A stretch of DNA of 64,000 nucleotides from Alistipes excrementigallinarum (GTDB lineage Bacteria; Bacteroidota; Bacteroidia; Bacteroidales; Rikenellaceae), in assembly GCA_019112825.1 (NCBI GenBank), contig DXIP01000022.1, forward strand, positions 62,001-126,000. The letters run 5' to 3'. This document shows positions 8,693 through 16,247 of the stretch, one piece after another. Position numbers and translations under genes: made by a program. Every line of letters begins with the position of its first letter. Position 1 is the first letter of the stretch. The notes under the pieces were generated by a model. It had not been told where the DNA came from, searched no databases, and saw only the letters and a program-made list of their open reading frames with translations.

Positions 8693-10099
8693 TCACCGGA
8701 GGCGGAGCTGCTCGGTGTATCGGCGTCCGAAGCGGTCGGTGGCAACGACGGTGACCGCGTGGGCGTCGGCCGAGGGTCGGGCCGCAAAGTAGAAGTTGGT
8801 GGGGCGGGCGCTCTGTGCATGCGCGAGCCGTACGCCGGCGCTGCGCAGCGAGCCGAGGCGGGCCGTATAGTCGGGGTCGGCGATGTGGATGCGCTGCATG
8901 GCGCCGCGGTAGCGGCCGTCCTCATACCAGACCACCGTCCAGTGCGGGTCCCAGTTCCACGCCTTGACCACCAGTCGGTCACCATAGCCCTCGACCTGCC
9001 CCGGGAGCCAGAGACGCAGCTGCCGGTCGGCCGGTTCGTCGAGGCTCTGGTACTGCCACTCGAAGTCGTCGCCCGACTCGCGGAAGAGCTGATAGCCCTT
9101 CGGCGTGCCGTCGGCATTCATCGGGTCGTGCCAGAGGTTGCCGCAGAGCTGCGCCACGTTGTGCTCCGTGACGCCGTCGCGCACCTCGTAGTTCGAGTTG
9201 ATGTGGGTGTGGCCCGTGATGAAGTGGAGTTCGAAGCCGGCAAAAGCCGCCAGAAGCGGCTCGATGCTCTCCATCGTGTGGTTGAGCCATGACTTGTAGA
9301 CCGGTGCGTGCATGGCGATGCAGACGCGCGAGCCCGTCGGCAGCAGGCGGGCATAGCGGGCGGCCCAGGCGAGTTGCAGCGTGTCGAGCTGCTCGTCGTA
9401 GTGTTTGTCGCCGTGGTAGATGATGTCGTCGAGGACGATGTAATGGGTGCGGCCCAAATCGAAGGCGTAGTAGGTCGGGCCGAAGCAGCGGCGGTAGTTC
9501 TCGGCCGAGGCGTCGTCGTCGCTCACCGCGCGGTCGTGGTCGTGGTTGCCGATAAGCGGGTAGACGGGGATGCCCAGCTGTCCGAAGAGTCCCTTTACGC
9601 CGGCCATCAGCTCGGGCGAGTCCCAGACGATGTCGCCCAGAATCAGCGCGGCCTGCGGCCGGTCGGCAGCCGCGGCGCGGGCGCATCTTTTATTTAATAT
9701 AGGTATTATTTCCTGCTCCAGCCGTTCGAAGTGGTTGCGGCTCTTGGGCTGCGGGTCGGCGATGGCCAGCAGTTCGTATCCGGCCGTGGGGGCCTCCCAG
9801 CGCAGCAGCTCGAAGTCGTAGCGCGACGTGCGCTCCTCGACGGCGCGGTAGAAGCGGGGGAATCCCTCCTCGGCGGGGGCGACGTAGCCCGCCGGGGTCA
9901 CCATCGCCACGAAGTGGGCCCCCTCTGCGAGGTCGAGTTCGTAGGCTCCGTTCGCATCGGTGCGGGCAAAGGTATGGCCGTCGGTAAGCAGGACGTTACC
10001 GACAGGCTCTTTTTCGCAGGTGACGCGGCCCTTCACAGGGCGTGCAACGGTTCCGAGCCAAAGAATGCTTGCCAGAAGGCAAAGAAGTATTCTTTTCAT
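8693..10099 (-). CDS. secreted calcineurin-like metallophosphoesterase
   Basis: This is the first gene of the leftward operon and sits about 60 bases behind a good promoter. The 468-residue product has an ordinary Sec signal (hydrophobic 4-19, no lipobox), so it is probably periplasmic. After the short N-terminal beta domain come the catalytic motifs: D115-x-Q117 (Gln where many relatives have His), GD156 with D160, GNHD at 184-187, H264 and GHTH at 296-299. The C-terminal domain ends with a DRFGRRYTE motif that its lipoprotein paralogue also has. A periplasmic and a surface enzyme of the same family in one operon suggests stepwise dephosphorylation during uptake, which is inference. Confidence 0.88.
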   Translation of the reverse strand: MKRILLCLLASILWLGTVARPVKGRVTCEKEPVGNVLLTDGHTFARTDANGAYELDLAEGAHFVAMVTPAGYVAPAEEGFPRFYRAVEERTSRYDFELLRWEAPTAGYELLAIADPQPKSRNHFERLEQEIIPILNKRCARAAAADRPQAALILGDIVWDSPELMAGVKGLFGQLGIPVYPLIGNHDHDRAVSDDDASAENYRRCFGPTYYAFDLGRTHYIVLDDIIYHGDKHYDEQLDTLQLAWAARYARLLPTGSRVCIAMHAPVYKSWLNHTMESIEPLLAAFAGFELHFITGHTHINSNYEVRDGVTEHNVAQLCGNLWHDPMNADGTPKGYQLFRESGDDFEWQYQSLDEPADRQLRLWLPGQVEGYGDRLVVKAWNWDPHWTVVWYEDGRYRGAMQRIHIADPDYTARLGSLRSAGVRLAHAQSARPTNFYFAARPSADAHAVTVVATDRFGRRYTEQLRLR

Positions 10100-10162
10100 G
10101 GACAGGGGGCGTTTTTTAACGGAGTAGTTGCGATGCGTAATAATTTTTATTTTATTTCAAAA

Positions 10163-10194
10163 CAAATGTAGGGATTATATTTTATATTTCAAAA
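10163..10194 (-). promoter_or_regulatory. promoter of the phosphoesterase-BACON-susC-susD operon
   Basis: Read on the minus strand, TTTTG at 10194-10190 is followed after exactly 19 bases by TACATTTG at 10170-10163. This is a full match to the Bacteroidetes housekeeping promoter (TTTG, N19, TAnnTTTG). The predicted start lies about 60 bases before the first phosphoesterase ATG. No other strong promoter was seen inside the operon. Confidence 0.75.
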
Positions 10195-10545
10195 TAGATA
10201 ACGATTCTTTTGCAAAGAATTCACTGCTTTGTAACGAAGAGGCGCTTTCGGCGGGATAATAGCCCCTTGTCGTGGGAGTTATTGGAACAAAGGATATCCC
10301 TTTTGCACTCCATTTTGTCGAAAGGGAGTATAGATTCGTTCAAAATGGGCTCTGTATTGTTACAATTACGGCCACGGGGCTCACCTCTTACGCCACTTCA
10401 GACGGTGTACTTCGGGTGACATTTCCTTGCTTTCTGGTCGTTAATGGCTTGTTTCGAGTTTGAAATTGGTTTGGAGGAGGCGGAAAATCATTTCAAAACG
10501 AAACTTTCGCGCTCTTTTCGCCCCTTTTCAGAGGCTTCGGAAGAG
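10195..10545. other. AT-richer non-coding stretch with inverted repeats
   Basis: This 350-base interval is noticeably less GC-rich than the surrounding genes and holds no convincing ORF: the short frames lack family resemblance and ribosome-binding context. It contains a perfect 8-base inverted repeat (ccattttg at 10310-10317, caaaatgg at 10341-10348) and, just before it, an imperfect palindrome around aaggatatccctt at about 10290-10303. It could hold regulatory sites for the operon on its left or be a decayed sequence. Confidence 0.4.
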
Positions 10546-10585
10546 AAAAACGGACGCTCCCGCATTCGAGGAGACGTCCGTTTTT
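10546..10585 (-). terminator. terminator downstream of the sodium symporter
   Basis: A stem of about 11 bases (aaaaacggacg pairing with cgtccgttttt, with a further gctcc/ggag pairing) has T-runs on both strands, so it can act in either direction. It lies 20 bases after the symporter stop codon. Confidence 0.8.
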
Positions 10586-10604
10586 AAAAATTTATAAAAT
10601 CGGC

Positions 10605-11954
10605 TCAATAGAGCCCCAGGTTGTCCAGGAAGACCAGCAGCAGGATGATGGGGCAGACCCAGCGCAGCAGGAAGATGAAGAGCCCGTAGATGCGGAAGCG
10701 GAGCTTCCCGCCGTTGGTCACCTCGTCGTGCAGCCGCGCGGGGTCGAGCTTCCAGCCGACGAAGAGGCAGGTGAAGAGACCGCCCAGCGGGAGCAGGATG
10801 TTGGCTGTGGCGAAGTCGAGGGCGTCGAAGAGCGTCAGCCCGAAGATGCGCCAGCCGCCGAGCACTCCGAGCGAGAGCGAGGCGAGCGTTGCCAGCAGCG
10901 CCGTGGCGCCCGTGGTGAGCCAGGCGGCCGCGCGGCGCGAGAGGTGCCACTCCTCGTGCAGGTAGGCCGTGATGACCTCGTGCAGCGAGATAGTCGAGGT
11001 GATGGCGGCGACGACCAGCAGCAGGAAGAAGACCGTCGACCAGACCATGCTCAGCGGCATGCCGTTGAAGATGCCGGGCAGCGTGATGAAGACCAGTGAG
11101 GGGCCCGACGTGGGGGCGATGCCGGCTGTGAAGACGGCCGGGAAGATAATCACGCCGGCCAGTACGGCCACCAGCGTGTCGAGCAGCGAGACGTTGAGGG
11201 CCGTGTGGCGCAGGTTGGTGTCGGGCTTGAAGTAGGAGGCGTAGGTCACCATGGTGCCGATGCCCACCGAGAGCGAGAAGAAGGCCTGGCCCAGCGCCGT
11301 GAGCAGCGTCGAGGCGGTCACCTTCGAGAAGTCGGGGTAGAAGAGGAAACGGAGCCCCTCGCCGGCGCCGGGCATCAGCAGCGCGTGAATCGAGAGTGCG
11401 ATGAGGATGACGAAGAGCAGCGGCATGAGCACCTTGGCTGAGCGTTCGATTCCCTTCTGGACGCCGAGCGCGATGACGGCGTGGGTGGCCAGGATGAAGA
11501 GCAGCGTGTAGAGCAGCGGCCGCCATGGATTGGTGATGAAGCGCTCGAAGAGCGAGGCATACTCCTCGGCCGTCGTATGGCGGGCCAGCTCGCCCGTGAG
11601 CGAGTGGACCGTATACTCGGCCGTCCAGCCCGAGACCACGAAGTAGAAGCCCAGGATGAGGAAGGCGGCCAGCACGCTGTTGTAGCCGATGAAGCTCCAG
11701 CGGCGGTCGAGCGCGTGGTAAGCGCCCACGGCATTGCGGCGCGTCGAGCGGCCGACGGCGAACTCGGCCACCATGATGGGGAGTCCCAGCAGCAGTACGC
11801 AACCTATATATATCAGCAGGAAGGCTCCGCCGCCGTTCTCTCCGGCGACGTAGGGGAAGCGCCAGATGTTGCCCAGCCCTACGGAGCTCCCGGCGGCGAC
11901 CAGCACGGCGCTCAGTTTGCCGCCCAGTGTGACGCGATGGTGGTGGTGTGTCAT
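10605..11954 (-). CDS. neurotransmitter:sodium symporter (NSS/SNF) family transporter
   Basis: The 449-residue membrane protein opens with the family signature: a LGGKLSAVLVAAGSSVGLGN segment, then IWRFPY and NGGGAF, where the unwound first helix forms the sodium and substrate sites. About 11-12 transmembrane helices follow, typical of bacterial NSS proteins of the MhsT/TnaT type. It should import an amino acid or related amine with sodium across the inner membrane. Specificity cannot be read from sequence alone. The gene stands alone: a terminator follows it and about 290 non-coding bases separate it from folB. The four histidines at residues 3-6 are natural and probably lie in the cytoplasmic tail. 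Confidence 0.92.
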   Translation of the reverse strand: MTHHHHRVTLGGKLSAVLVAAGSSVGLGNIWRFPYVAGENGGGAFLLIYIGCVLLLGLPIMVAEFAVGRSTRRNAVGAYHALDRRWSFIGYNSVLAAFLILGFYFVVSGWTAEYTVHSLTGELARHTTAEEYASLFERFITNPWRPLLYTLLFILATHAVIALGVQKGIERSAKVLMPLLFVILIALSIHALLMPGAGEGLRFLFYPDFSKVTASTLLTALGQAFFSLSVGIGTMVTYASYFKPDTNLRHTALNVSLLDTLVAVLAGVIIFPAVFTAGIAPTSGPSLVFITLPGIFNGMPLSMVWSTVFFLLLVVAAITSTISLHEVITAYLHEEWHLSRRAAAWLTTGATALLATLASLSLGVLGGWRIFGLTLFDALDFATANILLPLGGLFTCLFVGWKLDPARLHDEVTNGGKLRFRIYGLFIFLLRWVCPIILLLVFLDNLGLY

Positions 11955-12245
11955 GGTATTCTATGATTTATGGATGCTTTCTTCTCTCGGTTGCTGTGTG
12001 GCAGTCGCAGCGGTGCCTGGTTCCCCGGCGGCGCGGTTGTTGCGCGGTGCCAGGTTCCGGACCCCTGTGTTGCGGCGGTCACGGGGCGCCTGCTCCTGAG
12101 GCCCCGGTGGGGCGGCTGTTGCGCGGTGCTCGCCCCCCCCTGCGGTGCTGCCCTTCACGGATACGGCAAGCGGAGCGGCCTTGCCTTCCGTCGGGAAGGG
12201 TCGGGGTCGCTCCGCTCGTCCTGGCTGCGTCGGGATGCCCGGCCC
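11955..12245. other. non-coding gap with a hairpin after folB
   Basis: No gene is seen. The segment is very GC-rich and repetitive at low level (gcggttgttgcgcggtgc-like blocks recur). A perfect 9-base inverted repeat (agcggagcg at 12169-12177, cgctccgct at 12208-12216) downstream of folB could end its transcript, but there is no clear U-run, so the terminator call is weak. No standard promoter motif was found in front of the symporter. Confidence 0.4.
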
Positions 12246-12599
12246 TTAACGCTCGAGCACGACGCTGACCTTCTCCAGCTTGCCGCCCAGCGGCGGTGCG
12301 AGCTTCGAAACCCTGCATTTTACGTGCCGGATTTGGGCGAAGTCGGCGTAGAGCGCCTCGATGATGTTGGCGGCCACCCGCTCGATGGTCCGCTGCGTGA
12401 TGCCCATCTGGCGGCGGACCGTCTCGTAGACGGTCAGGTAGTTGACCGTCCGCGTTACGTCGTCGCGCTCGGCGGCGTCGCCCAGCTCGGCCGTGATGAC
12501 CAGGTCGACCGTGAAGCGGTTGCCGACCTGCTGCTCCAGGTCGTAGCAGCCGTGGTAGGCCCGGAACTCCATGCGTGTCAGTTCGATGTCGTAGAGCAT
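12246..12599 (-). CDS. folB: dihydroneopterin aldolase
   Basis: This 117-residue protein matches FolB in length and pattern: an opening I-x-L-x-x-(M)-x-F-x-A-Y-H-G-x-x-x-E-Q segment, then the central NYLTVYETV and ERVAANIIEAL-type helices, and a final V-x-K-L-x-x-P segment. FolB cleaves 7,8-dihydroneopterin to 6-hydroxymethyl-7,8-dihydropterin and glycolaldehyde in folate synthesis, in the cytoplasm. The active-site Glu and Lys fall in the E-Q near the start and in the late VSKL-PP segment. The gene begins 13 bases after tyrS stops, so it is co-transcribed with dnaX-tyrS. Confidence 0.9.
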   Translation of the reverse strand: MLYDIELTRMEFRAYHGCYDLEQQVGNRFTVDLVITAELGDAAERDDVTRTVNYLTVYETVRRQMGITQRTIERVAANIIEALYADFAQIRHVKCRVSKLAPPLGGKLEKVSVVLER

Positions 12600-12612
12600 G
12601 ACCCCTTCGGAG

Positions 12613-13908
12613 CTATTCGGCGATGACCAGGTAGTAGTTCTTCTTGCCGCGCTGAACGAGCAGGTACTTGCCGGCGATGAGCTCCTCCTCCGTGACGATG
12701 CGCATCGGGTCGGTGACCTTCTCCTTGTTGAGCGACACGCCGCCGCCCTGGACCATCTTGCGGCACTCGCCCTTCGAGGGGAAGATGTTGGTCCGTCCGG
12801 CGCAGAGCTCGATGAAGGGGAGCGTGCCGAGCTCCGAGCGGGCGATGCGGAACTGCGGAACCCCCTCGAAGACCTGCAGCAGCGTCTGCTCGTCGAGGCG
12901 GCGCAGCGCCTCGGAGGTCGAGCTGCCGAAGAGAATGTTCGACGCCTCGAGGGCCTTCTCGTACTCCTCGCGCGAGTGAATCATGGTGGTCACCTCCTCC
13001 GCCAGCCGCTTCTGCAGCACGCGCAGGTGGGGCGCAGCCTCGTGCTCGGCGATGAGCGCCTCGATGGTCTCGCGGTCGAGCAGCGTGAAAATCTTGATGT
13101 AGCGCTTGGCATCCTCGTCGCTCACGTTGAGCCAGAACTGGTAGAACTTGTAGGGCGACGTGTAGCGTGCATCGAGCCATACGTTGCCGCTCTCGGTCTT
13201 GCCGAACTTCGTGCCGTCGGCCTTGGTGATGAGCGGGCAGGTGATGGCGAAGGCCTCGGCCTCGGGACCCAGCTTGCGGCGGATGAGCTCCGTGCCGGTG
13301 GTGATGTTGCCCCACTGGTCGGCGCCGCCCAGCTGGATTTTGCAGTTCATCGTCTGGTAGAGGTGCAGGAAGTCGTAGCCCTGCACGAGCTGGTAGGTGA
13401 ACTCGGTGAACGACATGCCGTCACCCTCGCCGTTGAAGCGCTTCTTGACCGAATCCTTGGCCATCATGTAGTTGACGGTGATGCACTTGCCGATATCGCG
13501 GATGAAGTCCAGGAAGGTGAAGTCCTTCATCCAGTCGTAGTTGTTGACCATGCGTGCGGCGTTGGGGGCGTCCGAGTCGAAGTCGAGCAGCTTGGCCAGC
13601 TGCCGCTTGATGGCCTCCTGGTTGTGGCGCAGCGTCTGCTCGTCGAGCAGGTTGCGCTCCTGCGACTTGCCCGAGGGGTCGCCAATCATGCCCGTGGCGC
13701 CGCCCACGAGGGCCAGCGGACGGTGGCCGCACAGCTGGAAGTGCTTGAGAATCATCACGCCCACCAGGTGGCCGATGTGCAGCGAGTCGGCCGTGGGGTC
13801 GATGCCCAGGTAGGCCGTCGTCATCTCTTTTTCGAGTTGTTCCTTTGCGCCGGGCATGATGGTGTGAATCATGCCGCGCCATTCGAGTTCTTCGATGAAG
13901 TTTTTCAT
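12613..13908 (-). CDS. tyrS: tyrosyl-tRNA synthetase
   Basis: The 431-residue class I synthetase charges tRNA-Tyr. HIGH is present at 44-47 (DSLHIGH) and the KMSKS loop is the usual TyrRS variant KFGKT at 234-238. The tyrosine pocket segment GGADQWGN lies at about 204-211, and a C-terminal S4-like RNA-binding domain covers about the last 70 residues (ending GKKNYYLVIAE). The length is normal for TyrRS of the TyrS type. The gene follows dnaX after about 97 bases with no promoter motif in the gap, so read-through from the dnaX promoter is likely. Confidence 0.95.
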   Translation of the reverse strand: MKNFIEELEWRGMIHTIMPGAKEQLEKEMTTAYLGIDPTADSLHIGHLVGVMILKHFQLCGHRPLALVGGATGMIGDPSGKSQERNLLDEQTLRHNQEAIKRQLAKLLDFDSDAPNAARMVNNYDWMKDFTFLDFIRDIGKCITVNYMMAKDSVKKRFNGEGDGMSFTEFTYQLVQGYDFLHLYQTMNCKIQLGGADQWGNITTGTELIRRKLGPEAEAFAITCPLITKADGTKFGKTESGNVWLDARYTSPYKFYQFWLNVSDEDAKRYIKIFTLLDRETIEALIAEHEAAPHLRVLQKRLAEEVTTMIHSREEYEKALEASNILFGSSTSEALRRLDEQTLLQVFEGVPQFRIARSELGTLPFIELCAGRTNIFPSKGECRKMVQGGGVSLNKEKVTDPMRIVTEEELIAGKYLLVQRGKKNYYLVIAE

Positions 13909-14005
13909 ATCGTTTCGTTGTCTTTCTTGCTTCGTTGTGCGGTTGCCGCGCGTCGGTCGGGGCGTCGGCCTCCTCTCCGCGGGGTGGGGCGGCGTGCCGC
14001 CCGTC

Positions 14006-15934
14006 TTATTCCGCCTCGAGGTCGAGCGCCTTGCGCAGCTCGGCCACCAGCGGATTCTTTTCGGTTATGTAGCGCATGCGGTCCTCCAGCTTGATGGGGC
14101 GCGAGGCGCGAATCTGTTCGTTGACCTTGACCTCGAGGTCGATGGTGCCGTGGATGCCGGCCAGCTCGACGATGCGCATCAGCATCTCGGTCTTCGAGCG
14201 GAGCATCTCTTCGCGCAGCGCCGCCGTCGGAACGCTCACGCAGATGGTGTTGCCGATGAACTGCATCTGCTCGAAGGCGGCCACGAAGCGGGGGCGCTTC
14301 TCTCGGATGAGGGCGAAGATGGCTTCGCGCGCCCGCTGGAGCTTTGCCTCGCTCTGGGGGTCGATGACCGGTGCGGCAGCCGTGGCCTCTTCGGCCTCGA
14401 CGGCGGGGTCCGTCGTCGCCAGCAGCTCCGAGAGGGATGTCCCCAGCGGGCTGCGCCGCGGCCGGGCTGCGGCTGTTCCCATGCCCGAACCAGCGGCCGG
14501 ACCAGCGGCCGGAGCGGTTGTTGCGGCGCTTGGAGCGGCGCCTGGTTGCGCGGAGGCAGCCGTTGCGTTGCTGCGGGCCGGGGCCCCTTCCGGATTCTGC
14601 GGTTGTGCCGCAGCCGTTACGGCCGGGGCGCCCGCTGCGGTGCGGGGTGCCGTCTGCGGGGCCGCTGCCGGGGTCGGGGCTGCCGCGGGTCGGGAGGCTA
14701 CTGCGCCGGCCGGTTGCGGTGCGGGCCGGGTGGCTGCCGGGGCAGTTGACGCTGCTGCTGCGGTTGCCGTATGCTGCCGCGGTGCGGGTCCGTCGAGCTC
14801 CGGAAGCGGGTAGTCGGCGTCGGTGGTCAGGGGATTATTTTTTTTTTGGCCGAGACCTGAGATTTTCATCAGGCCCAGCTCGACAAGCAGCCGCTGGTTG
14901 GACGACTGCCGTATCTTTCCGTCAAGCTCCGTCAGAATGGAGATGGCTCCGAAGAGGAACTCGACACTGCAGGCCTCCGCCTGCGTGCGGTATCGTTCGA
15001 GCAGCGTGCCCGTCATCTCGATGAGGCGCAGCGTCTCGGGACGCTTGGCCATCAGCAGGTCGCGCATGTGGCGGTTGAGTCCCGCCATGAAGGTCTGCCC
15101 CGAGAAGCCGCGGCAGAGCACCTGGTCGAAGGCGACCAGCGCCTCGACGTAGTTGCCCTCAAGCAGCAGCTGCGTGACGTTGAAGTAGGTGTCGTAGTCC
15201 AGCACGTTGAGCGTCTGGGCCACCTCGGGGTAGCGGAGCGTCGTGCCGCAGAACGAGACCGCCTTGTCGAACATCGACAGCGCGTCGCGCATGCCTCCGT
15301 CGGCCTTCTGGGCGATGAGGTTGAGCGACTCCTCGTCGTAGGTGATGCCCTCCTGCGAGGCGATGTACTTGAGGTACTCGACGCCGTCCTCGACGCGGAT
15401 GCGGTTGAAGTCGTAAATCTGGCAGCGCGAGAGAATCGTCGGGATGATTTTGTGCTTCTCGGTGGTGGCGAGGATGAAAATCGCATGGGCGGGGGGCTCC
15501 TCGAGCGTCTTCAGAAAGGCGTTGAAGGCGGCCGCCGAGAGCATGTGGACCTCGTCGATGATGAAGACCGAGTAGCGGCCCACCTGGGGGATGACCCGCA
15601 CCTGGTCGATGAGCGTGCGGATGTCCTCGACCGAGTTGTTCGAGGCGGCGTCGAGCTCGTGGATGTTGAGCGAGCGCCCCTCGTTGAAGGCGCGGCACGA
15701 TTCGCACTCGTTGCAGGCCTCGGCTCCGTGGGGGTGGAGGCAGTTGATGGCCTTGGCGAAGATGCGGGCGCAGGTAGTTTTGCCCACGCCGCGCGGGCCG
15801 CAGAAGAGGTAGGCATGGGCCAGTTGTCCCCGTTCGATGGCGTTGCGGAGCGTGGAGGTGATATGTTTCTGCCCGACGACCGAAGCGAAGGTCGCGGGGC
15901 GGTATTTGCGTGCGCTGACGATGAAATCACTCAT
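14006..15934 (-). CDS. dnaX: DNA polymerase III subunits gamma and tau
   Basis: I set the start at MSDFIVSARKYRP, the conserved DnaX beginning, giving 642 residues; upstream codons are only open by chance. DnaX is the clamp-loader ATPase that also joins polymerase cores. Walker A is GPRGVGKT at 46-53, a four-cysteine zinc module follows (C65...CNECESC), then the Walker B/DEAH-like IIDEVHML and the sensor-1/SRC arginine-finger segment (LSRCQIYDF). After domain III comes an Ala/Pro-rich linker of about 120 residues (about 385-505), then a short tau-type C-terminal domain. At codons 363-366 lies a run of ten A residues: gain or loss of one base gives an early stop, so both tau and gamma could be made from one gene. 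Confidence 0.95.
   Translation of the reverse strand: MSDFIVSARKYRPATFASVVGQKHITSTLRNAIERGQLAHAYLFCGPRGVGKTTCARIFAKAINCLHPHGAEACNECESCRAFNEGRSLNIHELDAASNNSVEDIRTLIDQVRVIPQVGRYSVFIIDEVHMLSAAAFNAFLKTLEEPPAHAIFILATTEKHKIIPTILSRCQIYDFNRIRVEDGVEYLKYIASQEGITYDEESLNLIAQKADGGMRDALSMFDKAVSFCGTTLRYPEVAQTLNVLDYDTYFNVTQLLLEGNYVEALVAFDQVLCRGFSGQTFMAGLNRHMRDLLMAKRPETLRLIEMTGTLLERYRTQAEACSVEFLFGAISILTELDGKIRQSSNQRLLVELGLMKISGLGQKKNNPLTTDADYPLPELDGPAPRQHTATAAAASTAPAATRPAPQPAGAVASRPAAAPTPAAAPQTAPRTAAGAPAVTAAAQPQNPEGAPARSNATAASAQPGAAPSAATTAPAAGPAAGSGMGTAAARPRRSPLGTSLSELLATTDPAVEAEEATAAAPVIDPQSEAKLQRAREAIFALIREKRPRFVAAFEQMQFIGNTICVSVPTAALREEMLRSKTEMLMRIVELAGIHGTIDLEVKVNEQIRASRPIKLEDRMRYITEKNPLVAELRKALDLEAE
14838..14847 (-). 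other. A10 slippage site in dnaX
   Basis: On the coding strand the run reads C-A10-TAAT, decoded as Gln363-Lys-Lys-Asn-Asn. With eleven A residues, or a -1 frameshift, the next codons are Lys-Lys-Lys-TAA. With nine A residues they become Lys-Lys-Ile-Ile-Pro-TGA. Either way synthesis would end within a few codons, right after ATPase/collar domain III, giving a gamma-sized product of about 366-368 residues. The placement matches known dnaX slippage or frameshift sites. Confidence 0.6.
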
Positions 15935-15941
15935 GATGCAG

Positions 15942-15972
15942 CAAAGATACGAAATAAGCGTGAAGAATCGAA
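15942..15972 (-). promoter_or_regulatory. dnaX promoter, nearly leaderless
   Basis: On the minus strand, TTCG at 15972-15969 is followed after 19 bases by TATCTTTG at 15949-15942. Only 7 bases separate the end of the -7 box from the dnaX ATG, so the transcript would have almost no leader. Confidence 0.6.
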
Positions 15973-16118
15973 CGCGGCCCTCGATTTTTACCGGCAATCT
16001 TTCGGTGAAGGCGGGAGCGGAGGCGGGGACGGAGGCGGAGCGACGGTGCGGGGACGGCCCGGCGGAGGCGCTCCGGCGAAGGGCGGGGCTGCCCATTGGA
16101 AAAAATCCCTGCGGAGGG

Positions 16119-16149
16119 TATTGTTCTCCGGCCGAATTTTCCTATCTTG
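16119..16149 (+). promoter_or_regulatory. promoter of the HIU hydrolase gene
   Basis: TATTG at 16119-16123 is followed after 19 bases by TATCTTG at 16143-16149, one mismatch from each consensus. A perfect 6-base inverted repeat (gcccct, loop, aggggc; 16149-16166) sits over the expected start point and could be an operator or a 5-prime stem. The leader would be about 90 bases. The rest of the dnaX-HIUase gap (15973-16118) is GC-rich and shows nothing else. Confidence 0.45.
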
Positions 16150-16247
16150 CCCCTCCCCCGAGGGGCAGGTGGATGGATGGCTGCGCTGGCCGTGCCCCGG
16201 CTCGATTATTTAACTATGGTTTATTAACCTTTCAAAAAAGAAAAGTT

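Noticed and set aside
10210..10419. A 69-codon ORF in the AT-rich gap
   Set aside because: No signal, no family-like pattern and no promoter in the right place; the region is better read as non-coding.
11937..11954. Four histidines near the start of the symporter as a cloning tag
   Set aside because: The context is natural chromosome and the count is four, encoded by mixed codons; it is just part of the N-terminal tail.
15935..16096. A 54-codon N-terminal extension of dnaX
   Set aside because: Its translation is Arg/Pro/Ser-rich and unlike DnaX; the conserved start MSDFIVSARKYRP and the promoter both favour 15934.
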